A DNA stretch of 7,115 nt from Bauldia sp. (GTDB taxonomy: Bacteria; Pseudomonadota; Alphaproteobacteria; Rhizobiales; Kaistiaceae): positions 1 through 7,115 of the forward strand of contig JAGRKY010000561.1 in the NCBI GenBank assembly GCA_020442095.1. The letters are read 5' to 3'. Position 1 is the first letter of the stretch; each line of letters begins with the position of its first letter. Positions 1 to 5,470 of this stretch are shown here, one piece after another. The notes under the pieces were generated by a model that worked only from the letters and a program-made list of their open reading frames with translations, did no database searches and was not told the origin of the DNA. A program made the position numbers and the translations under genes.

Positions 1-2014
1 CCAGGTCGATGTCGCGCATCCGGTAAGTGCCGCGCAGCTGGCGCGCCGTCGTCTCCGAAATCAGGATGCGGGCGCCATAGGACTTGCAGGCGCTTTCCAG
101 CCGCGAGGCGAGGTTCACCCCGTCGCCGATCACCGTATAGTCCATCCGGCGCGGCGAACCGATGTTCCCCGACACCACCTGGTCGGTGTTGATGCCGACC
201 CCCATGTCGACCGTTCGCAGCCCGGCCGCCGCGCGCTCGACGTTCCATGCCCACAGCCGCCGCACCATGGCGATAGCCGCCCTCACAGCGCGGTCGGGAT
301 CGTCGTCATGCGGCATCGGCAGGCCGAAGCAGGCCATGATCGCATCGCCGATGAACTTGTCGAGCATGCCACCCTCGTTGGCGATGCACTCGACCATCAT
401 CGTGAAATACTCGTTGAGGAAGGAGACCGTGCCCTGCGCCCCGTATTCCTCGGTGATCGGGGTGAAGCCGCGGATGTCGGTGAACATCACCGTCGCCTCG
501 GTCGAAAGCCCGCCGAGCATCTCGGTGCCCTTGCCATCGAGAAGCTGGGTGGCAATGACCGGGTCCATGTAGCGCGACATGGTCGACATCATGCGCTTCT
601 CCGAGCTGATGTCGTCGAACATCAGCATCGTCCCGATCTCCGCCGAGCCGCCGTCGGTGAGGAGCGGCATGACGGTGAGGTTGACCGACTTCTCGGTACC
701 GGCCAGCGTCAGCGAGACGTCGAGGAAGATCTCGCTCTGGCGGCTCGACATCACCTTCCCGATCTCGCCGGCGAGCCATTCGTTGCCGGCGCCGATCAGC
801 GTCTCGAGCGGCTTCCCGACCAGGTCCTCGGGCGCGCATGACCAGATGCGACCGCCCGACGCGTTGCAGGTCACGACCGTATTCTTCGGGTCGAGGGTGA
901 TCACGCCGTTCGACATGCTCTGCAGCATGCTGTCGGTATAGTCCTTCATCCGCCGGACATCGTCGAACAGCTTGGAATTCTCGAGCGCGATGGCGATCTG
1001 CCCGGTGAAGGCCTTCAGCCGCTGCTCGTCCTCGTCGGTGAAGATGCCGCCCCGCTTGTTGAGCATCTGCGAGACGCCGATCACCTTGTTGTCCTTGTTG
1101 ACGATCGGCACGCACAGGATCGAGCGCGTGAAGAAGCCGGTCTGCTTGTCGAAGGCCGGATTGAACCTGAGATCGGCATAGGCATAGGGGATGTTCATGC
1201 TCTCGCCCGAGGTGAACACAGCCCCGGCAATGCCGAGATGGCTGGGGAAGCGAATCTCGCTGATCTCGCCGCCCGAGGAGACCCGCGAGAACAGGGTCCC
1301 GCTGCTCGCATCGTGAAGGAAGATCGTCGCCCGCTCGGCATTGAGCATGGCGGTTGTCTCCTTGACGACCCTGACGAGGATCGAGGAGAGGTCGAATTCC
1401 GAACTGATCTCGGAGACCAGCTCGAGGAAGGCCGTCTCCTTGATCCTGATCCGCTCGATCTGCTCGACATATTGATGGCTCTGCAGGGCGATCGCCGCCT
1501 GGCTCGTCATGTCGGAGAGGAGGTCGAGATCGTCCTCGGTGAACGCGCCGCTTCGCTTGTTGAGGCACTGCATCACGCCGATCGTCTCGCCGGCGAGCGT
1601 CCTCACCGGCACGCAGGCCATGCTCTCGGTGCGATAGCCGGTCCGCTCGTCGACGCTCGGATTGAAGCGGTCGTCGGAATACGGGTCCGACGTCAGGATG
1701 GCCTCGCCGGTCTGGAAGGAATAGCCGGCGAAGCCGGTATTGTTGAGGATGCGTATCTCGTGGGTGAGGTTGCCCTGCGCCACCCGCGAATAAAGCTCCG
1801 ACGTCCCGGGATCGTTGAGGAAAAGCGTTCCGCGATCACAGTCGAGTTCGCGCGACGTCAGTTCCACCAGTTCCTGCAGGAGACCGTCGAGGGTCTGCTT
1901 GAGCGCGCATCTGCGGGAGACCTCGAGCAGGATACGGGCGCGCCTGTAGGCCTCCTGCTCCGAACGCGGCAGCTTCTGTCCTTCGCCCCCGGGATGTGGA
2001 ACCGTATCGTTCAT
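1..2014 (-). CDS. GAF-GAF-PAS class III adenylate cyclase (C-terminus cut by window edge)
   Basis: Predicted cytoplasmic enzyme converting ATP to cyclic AMP; 671 residues are visible and the last part lies outside the window. Reading from ATG 2014, two GAF domains lie at about residues 41-177 and 207-346, a PAS domain at about 358-470, and the catalytic domain from about 480. The metal-binding aspartates are D513 (FTDIRGFT) and D557 (DKFIGDAIMA). The base-selecting residues are K553 and T627 (DYTVIGDG), the Lys-Thr pair of class IIIb adenylate cyclases. The transition-state residues are N634 and R638 (NLASRLE). All expected catalytic residues are therefore present, and ATP is favoured over GTP. 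GAF2 carries a complete NKFDE motif (N319, K320, F325, D329, E330), typical of cyclic-nucleotide-binding GAF domains; GAF1 has the N-K-F-D part but Leu163 replaces Glu. No membrane segment is visible. The start overlaps the upstream coiled-coil gene by ATGA, with GGAAG seven bases upstream (2026-2022). Family assignment is secure; cAMP as product is inferred from motifs. Confidence 0.95.
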   Translation of the reverse strand, partial: MNDTVPHPGGEGQKLPRSEQEAYRRARILLEVSRRCALKQTLDGLLQELVELTSRELDCDRGTLFLNDPGTSELYSRVAQGNLTHEIRILNNTGFAGYSFQTGEAILTSDPYSDDRFNPSVDERTGYRTESMACVPVRTLAGETIGVMQCLNKRSGAFTEDDLDLLSDMTSQAAIALQSHQYVEQIERIRIKETAFLELVSEISSEFDLSSILVRVVKETTAMLNAERATIFLHDASSGTLFSRVSSGGEISEIRFPSHLGIAGAVFTSGESMNIPYAYADLRFNPAFDKQTGFFTRSILCVPIVNKDNKVIGVSQMLNKRGGIFTDEDEQRLKAFTGQIAIALENSKLFDDVRRMKDYTDSMLQSMSNGVITLDPKNTVVTCNASGGRIWSCAPEDLVGKPLETLIGAGNEWLAGEIGKVMSSRQSEIFLDVSLTLAGTEKSVNLTVMPLLTDGGSAEIGTMLMFDDISSEKRMMSTMSRYMDPVIATQLLDGKGTEMLGGLSTEATVMFTDIRGFTPITEEYGAQGTVSFLNEYFTMMVECIANEGGMLDKFIGDAIMACFGLPMPHDDDPDRAVRAAIAMVRRLWAWNVERAAAGLRTVDMGVGINTDQVVSGNIGSPRRMDYTVIGDGVNLASRLESACKSYGARILISETTARQLRGTYRMRDIDL

Positions 2015-2472
2015 GACGCCGCTTCCAGCTTCGCACGCAGGACCCTGATCTGGTCTTCGAGAATGGCGCGTTCCTGGCCGAATGCCCGCTCGCGCTCCGA
2101 CGCATCGTTGTTTCGTCGCGTCCGCTCCGCCTCCAGCTCGGCCCTCAGCGCGACGATCGTCGCCTGCAGTTCGGCGACTTCGCTGCGCGAGGCGGCGCGC
2201 ACCGACTGCACCGCCGCGTCGCCGGCCTTCTGGCCCTGCTCCAGACGGCCGCGCATGGCGTCGATCGTCGCCTTCAGCCCGCCGATTTCGGCCGCGTTGT
2301 CGGTTTCGGTCTGTCGAATAGCAGCGTTGCCGCGGGCCCGCTCGTTTTCGAGTTCGGCCCGCAGCGCACGGATTGTCGCTTCAAGCTGGGCGTTGACCGA
2401 GCGGAGCTGAACCGCATCGGCGGCGTTCAGGACAGCCTTCGCCTGCGCAACGCCCTGTTCCCCGGTCGTCAT
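2011..2472 (-). CDS. Small repetitive coiled-coil protein translationally coupled to the cyclase
   Basis: A 153-residue protein that I do not recognise as a named family. It has no signal peptide, membrane segment or catalytic motif. It is almost wholly helical and rich in Ala, Arg, Glu and Leu. From residue 30 to the C-terminus it consists of a 36-residue repeat: three full units (30-65, 66-101, 102-137) and a final 16 residues (138-153). In all four copies positions 1, 5, 8 and 12 are Leu, Ile, Leu/Met and Leu, a d-a-d-a coiled-coil core. I chose ATG 2472 because GGAGG lies four bases upstream (2481-2477); an in-frame TTG at 2502 has no such site. Its TGA overlaps the ATG of the cyclase, implying coupled translation. 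The likely role, by inference only, is a scaffold or oligomerisation partner of the cyclase. Coding status is supported by the repeat at protein level, the ribosome binding site and the overlap. Confidence 0.85.
   Translation of the reverse strand: MTTGEQGVAQAKAVLNAADAVQLRSVNAQLEATIRALRAELENERARGNAAIRQTETDNAAEIGGLKATIDAMRGRLEQGQKAGDAAVQSVRAASRSEVAELQATIVALRAELEAERTRRNNDASERERAFGQERAILEDQIRVLRAKLEAAS
2014..2385 (-). repeat. 108-base in-frame tandem repeat (36 residues, 3.4 copies)
   Basis: Units lie at 2385-2278, 2277-2170, 2169-2062 and a partial unit at 2061-2014. Each opens with a segment like LEATIRALRAEL, LKATIDAMRGRL, LQATIVALRAEL or LEDQIRVLRAKL, so the period is exactly 36 codons with no gaps. 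The first half of each unit is well conserved and the second half is looser. The copies have diverged at DNA level, although the openings of units 2 and 3 remain close. This points to old internal duplication kept by protein-level selection rather than a recent slippage array. Confidence 0.85.
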
Positions 2473-2476
2473 CCCG

Positions 2477-2481
2477 CCTCC
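2477..2481 (-). promoter_or_regulatory. Ribosome binding site deciding the coiled-coil gene start
   Basis: GGAGG on the minus strand, four bases before ATG 2472. It favours this start over the TTG at 2502, which would add ten residues. The spacing is slightly short but the core is perfect. Confidence 0.6.
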
Positions 2482-2506
2482 ATCCGACCCTTTCGATAGC
2501 AAGAAT

Positions 2507-2516
2507 CGGACGTCCG
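2507..2516. promoter_or_regulatory. Perfect 10-base palindrome in the ridA / coiled-coil gap
   Basis: CGGACGTCCG is self-complementary and lies 35 bases upstream of the coiled-coil start, in the only noncoding stretch before the cyclase pair. It could be an operator half-site or arise by chance; no recognisable promoter hexamers accompany it. Confidence 0.2.
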
Positions 2517-2557
2517 TTGAAGAAGCCGGAGATAGAAGCCTCCTCTAGGGAAAGAGG

Positions 2558-2908
2558 TCAGGCGGCGGCCGTCACCATGATCTCGACCGTGAAGGACGGA
2601 TCGGCGAGCTTCGCCTCGACGCAGGCGCGGACCGGCGGGTTCCCCACGGCAACCCAGGCGTCCCACACCGAGTTCATCTCATCGAAGGTCGAGATGTCGG
2701 CGAGCCAGACATTGGCGCTGAGAATCTTGGACTTGTCGGTTCCCGCTTCGGCGAGAAGCGCGTCGATGCGAGCGAGGGTTGCGCGGGTCTGTTCCGCCAC
2801 GCTGGTGCCGGGCGCGTCAAGCGCGACCTGGCCGGCGAGATAGACAAGCCCGCCGTTGGTCACGATCTGGCTCATCCGCTGATTGACGTGTTTCCGTTCG
2901 ATTCCCAT
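2558..2908 (-). CDS. RidA/YjgF/YER057c/UK114 family protein, YoaB-like subgroup
   Basis: A 116-residue cytoplasmic protein with the whole Rid fold. Members are usually trimers that hydrolyse reactive enamines and imines, such as 2-aminoacrylate, released by pyridoxal-phosphate enzymes. The C-terminal signature PPVRACVEAKLADP contains R94, equivalent to the substrate-carboxylate-binding arginine needed for deaminase activity, and it is followed by E109 in FTVEIMVTAA. The N-terminal RMSQIVTNGG and the central WLADISTFDEMNSVWDAWV resemble the YoaB-type branch more than classical RidA. ATG 2908 is preceded by GAGGG with a seven-base spacer. The gene stands apart, 137 bases after the acyl-CoA synthetase and 85 before the coiled-coil gene, so it may have its own promoter. 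The methionine-forming PLP enzyme at the other end of the window is a conceivable source of substrate, but that link is inference. Family assignment is secure; the physiological substrate is unknown. Confidence 0.93.
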   Translation of the reverse strand: MGIERKHVNQRMSQIVTNGGLVYLAGQVALDAPGTSVAEQTRATLARIDALLAEAGTDKSKILSANVWLADISTFDEMNSVWDAWVAVGNPPVRACVEAKLADPSFTVEIMVTAAA

Positions 2909-2951
2909 GCTGTAACCCTCACCCGAAACGTGATCTGAGATATTGTGTTTG

Positions 2952-2989
2952 CCGAAGCAGGCATCGATCTACGGCTTCGGGATCGATGC
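2952..2989 (-). promoter_or_regulatory. Two interleaved inverted repeats in the ridA leader
   Basis: Pair A is GCATCGATC (2961-2969) with GATCGATGC (2981-2989), nine perfect base pairs. Pair B is CCGAAGC (2952-2958) with GCTTCGG (2974-2980), seven perfect base pairs. One arm of B sits in the loop of A, so the two stems compete. The block lies 44-81 bases upstream of the ridA start and 56 bases after the acyl-CoA synthetase stop. No run of T follows on the minus strand, so an ordinary intrinsic terminator is unlikely. An attenuator-like switch, a protein binding site or chance are all possible. Confidence 0.35.
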
Positions 2990-3045
2990 CGCAAGCCACT
3001 CCTCCAGCCACCGCCCGACTCCGCCCCGAAAGCGACCCGACCCGG

Positions 3046-4839
3046 TCAGTCGCGCCCGTCGTAGAGGCGGTCGACGGCAGGCTTCCAGCGCTCGATGATG
3101 ACATGCCGGCGCAGCTTCATCGTCGGCGTGATCATCCCGTTCTCGATGGTGAAGGGCTGGTCGGCGATGACGAAGCGCTTGATCCGCTCGGCCGGTCCGA
3201 GGCTCCGGTTGGCCCGGTCGATGGCCCGCCCGAGGGCGCTGCGAAAGGCATCGTTGCCGGCGAGGCGCGTCAGGTCGTCCTCGACATTGTTCGCCTTCGC
3301 CCATTCCGCGGTGAAGGTCGGCGCCGGAACGACGATCGCTACCATATGCGGACGATTGTCGCCGACCGCCATGGCCGCCCCGATCTCGGGTTCCAGCGCC
3401 AGCGTCGATTCGATCCTCAGCGGCGAGATCGTCTCTCCCGCCGAGTTGACGATGATGTCCTTCTTGCGGTCGGTGATCCTCAGGTAGCGGTCCTCGTCGA
3501 GGACGCCGATGTCGCCGGTATGCAGCCAGCCGTCCTGCAGCACCGCGGCGGTTGCATCGGGATGGTTCAGGTAGCCGTCCATCAGCAGCGGCCCGCGCAC
3601 CAGGATCTCGCCATCCTCGGCGATGCGGAGGTCGACATGCTTCATCGGCGGGCCGACGGTGCGCAGCTTCGCGAGGTTGACCCGGTTGCAGGCAATGATC
3701 GGCCCCGCCTCGGTCTGGCCGTAGCCCTGCAGGAGGCGGAGGCCGAGCGCGGTGAAGAACACGCCGACCTCATAGTTCAGCGGCGCACCGCCGGACACCA
3801 GCGCCTTGAGCCGCCCGCCGAAGCGTTCCCTGATCTTGTCGCGGACGATGCGGTCGACGAGCTGGTCGAGCGCCTTCTCCCAGAGGGCCATCCGCGTCCC
3901 CTCGTAGCGCTTCCGCCCGAGGTCCACCGCCTTCTGGAAGAACCAGGCTTTCGCCCCGCCCTCCCGCGCGATGCCCTTGAGAATTCGCTCGCGCATCACC
4001 TCGTAGAGCCGCGGCACCGCGGTCATGATCGTCGGCCGCGCCTCGGGAAGGTTCGTCGTCAGCGTGTCGACCCGCTCGGCGAAATAGATCTGCGCCCCGA
4101 TCGATACCGGGAACATCAGCCCGGCCGAATGCTCGTAGGCATGGGAGAGCGTCAGGAAGGACAGGAACACCTCATCGTCGAGGCCGACCTCGTAGAGGAT
4201 ATCGGCCGCGCCGACGCAATTGGCAATGATCGAGCGGTGGCTGAGCATCACGCCCTTCGGCTCGCCGCCGGTTCCCGAGGTGTAGATCACCACCGCGATC
4301 GCGTCGCGCGCGATCGCCTTCGCCGCGTCGCGGATCGGGCCGACGCTTTCCCGCCCGTCGGCGAGAGCTTCTTCCCAGCCGCTGACGACGGTGCCGGCGC
4401 CGGCCTCGCGGCCGGGGGGCTCCATCGCGATCACGCGCTTCAGGCTGTCGAACCCGCTCGCCGCCTCCAGGAACGGACCTGCCAGCGTCGCGGTCGAGAC
4501 GATCGCCATGGTGGCGCCACTGTCCCTGATGACATGGGCATGGTTGGCGACGGTATTCGTCGTGTAGACCGGCACCGTCACGCCCCCCGCCGTCATGATC
4601 GCGAAGTCGGCTATCACCCAGCGTGGCGAGTTGTGGGAAAGGAGCAGGACCCGGTCGCCGGGGCCAAGCCCGTAGGCGCGCAGCGATGCCGCCAGCGCTG
4701 AGATCTGGGCGGCTGCGTCGCTCCAGCTCGTCGGCCGATAGACCCCGTCGATCCTCTCCCACAGGAAAGGCCGCTCGCCGCGCTCCGCTGCCCTGGCGAA
4801 GAACATCTCAACCAGATTGGGCCAGTCGTCGATTTCCAT
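3046..4839 (-). CDS. Long-chain fatty acid-CoA ligase (AMP-binding, FAA1/FadD15 type)
   Basis: A 597-residue adenylate-forming enzyme that activates a fatty acid with ATP to an acyl-adenylate and transfers it to coenzyme A. Length is normal for this branch. The phosphate-binding loop YTSGTGGEPKGVMLSH lies at residues 186-201, the adenine/acyl site GYGQTEAG at 372-379, the ribose-binding GWLHTGDIG at 437-445, and the hinge DRKKD at 457-461. The C-terminal catalytic lysine is K575 in NGMITPTMKLRR. The segment after the hinge reads NSAGETISP where many relatives have a GGKN-type sequence, a modest variation. No signal peptide or membrane helix is seen, so a cytosolic or peripheral membrane location is likely. 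The start ATG 4839 has only a weak GGGA site. It is 91 bases from the flavin reductase and 137 from ridA, so it may be transcribed separately. Chain-length preference cannot be read from the sequence. Confidence 0.95.
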   Translation of the reverse strand: MEIDDWPNLVEMFFARAAERGERPFLWERIDGVYRPTSWSDAAAQISALAASLRAYGLGPGDRVLLLSHNSPRWVIADFAIMTAGGVTVPVYTTNTVANHAHVIRDSGATMAIVSTATLAGPFLEAASGFDSLKRVIAMEPPGREAGAGTVVSGWEEALADGRESVGPIRDAAKAIARDAIAVVIYTSGTGGEPKGVMLSHRSIIANCVGAADILYEVGLDDEVFLSFLTLSHAYEHSAGLMFPVSIGAQIYFAERVDTLTTNLPEARPTIMTAVPRLYEVMRERILKGIAREGGAKAWFFQKAVDLGRKRYEGTRMALWEKALDQLVDRIVRDKIRERFGGRLKALVSGGAPLNYEVGVFFTALGLRLLQGYGQTEAGPIIACNRVNLAKLRTVGPPMKHVDLRIAEDGEILVRGPLLMDGYLNHPDATAAVLQDGWLHTGDIGVLDEDRYLRITDRKKDIIVNSAGETISPLRIESTLALEPEIGAAMAVGDNRPHMVAIVVPAPTFTAEWAKANNVEDDLTRLAGNDAFRSALGRAIDRANRSLGPAERIKRFVIADQPFTIENGMITPTMKLRRHVIIERWKPAVDRLYDGRD

Positions 4840-4922
4840 GCCCGTCCCGATCCGCCGTTTTAAGGGGATCGCAAGCTAGAACGACATCGACCGAAGGGCC
4901 AGAGGATTGCGCGAACGCCGGG

Positions 4923-4940
4923 AGAGGACCTCAGTCCTCT
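4923..4940 (-). other. Hairpin enclosing the flavin reductase stop codon
   Basis: AGAGGAC (4923-4929) pairs perfectly with GTCCTCT (4934-4940) around a four-base loop. On the minus strand the loop is TGAG, whose TGA is the stop codon of the flavin reductase. There is no following T run, so this is at most a 3'-end stabilising stem or a weak terminator. Confidence 0.3.
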
Positions 4941-5470
4941 GCTTCGATATTCCGATAGTCACCGCGCCAATAGACCAGCGGCGCGGCCGCTTCGTTGACG
5001 TGGACCGACCGCACCTGGCCGACGACGATCGCGTGGGAGTGCCACTCGACCAGGCTCTCGAGCGTGCAGTCGATCGCCGACAATGCACCGACCGCGAGCG
5101 GGGCCCCGGTGACGCCGGTCGTCCAGTGCGAACCGACAAACTTCGCCGCGCCATGGATTCCGGCCCGCCCCGAGAACCGTTCGGCGATGCTTTGCTGGTT
5201 CTCGGCAAGAATGCTGACCCCGAAGCTGCCGTTTTCCCGCAGCGCGGCGAGCGTCCCGGAGGAAAGGCCGAGGCACACGAGGACGCATGGCGGATCGATC
5301 GAAAGCGAGCTGACCGAGGTGACGGTCATGCCGGCCTTCGCCTTTCCATATCCGGTCGCGACGATGGAGACGCCCGCCGAGAGGTTCCGCATCGCGATGC
5401 GGAACTCGTCCGGCGTCGGATCGATCGGGCCGGCGGGAATGCGGGCAAGGGCGGTGCTCATGACGTCCAT
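4931..5470 (-). CDS. Flavin reductase-like, FMN-binding split-barrel protein (HpaC/RutF type)
   Basis: A 179-residue cytoplasmic oxidoreductase of the flavin reductase domain family. Such proteins use NAD(P)H to reduce FMN or FAD for a partner monooxygenase. FRIAMRNLSAGVSIVATG (23-40) opens the domain; the flavin-contact segment GMTVTSVSSLSIDPPCVLVC runs 47-66, and residues 82-100 carry the usual SFGVSILAENQQSIAERFS. WHSHAIVVGQV (143-153) holds the conserved His146, and VYWRGDYRNI closes the barrel near the C-terminus. Two starts compete. ATG 5470 has GAGAG five bases upstream and overlaps the metA-like gene by 13 bases; ATG 5461 gives the classical ATGA overlap but lacks a well-placed ribosome binding site. 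I report the former. Either way it is co-translated with the metA-like gene, suggesting a sulfur-related role such as supplying a sulfonate-type monooxygenase. No monooxygenase is in view, so the partner is unknown. Confidence 0.9.
   Translation of the reverse strand: MDVMSTALARIPAGPIDPTPDEFRIAMRNLSAGVSIVATGYGKAKAGMTVTSVSSLSIDPPCVLVCLGLSSGTLAALRENGSFGVSILAENQQSIAERFSGRAGIHGAAKFVGSHWTTGVTGAPLAVGALSAIDCTLESLVEWHSHAIVVGQVRSVHVNEAAAPLVYWRGDYRNIEAED

Noticed and set aside
306..1568. A 420-codon minus-strand open frame inside the cyclase gene
   Set aside because: It is another frame of the same strand. The true frame reads continuous GAF, PAS and cyclase motifs, whereas this one gives Arg-rich sequence without domains.
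1238..2410. A 390-codon plus-strand open frame across the cyclase and coiled-coil genes
   Set aside because: Composition is typical of an antisense artefact in GC-rich DNA. The minus strand has full domain evidence over the same bases.
2542..2557. Possible terminator hairpin CCTCT/AGAGG just after the ridA stop
   Set aside because: The stem is only five base pairs and no T run follows on the minus strand.
2952..2989. H-type pseudoknot formed by both inverted repeats at once
   Set aside because: The connecting loops would be 0 and 2 bases for stems of 7 and 9 pairs, which is too short. Mutually exclusive stems are more plausible.
2986..4701. A 571-codon open frame on the plus strand opposite the acyl-CoA synthetase
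   Set aside because: Its product is Arg/Asp/His-rich with no recognisable domain, and it mirrors the GC-biased codons of the well-supported ligase on the other strand.
4840..4930. Promoter for the acyl-CoA synthetase in the 91-base gap
   Set aside because: I could not find a convincing pair of -35/-10 hexamers at proper spacing, so no promoter is claimed.
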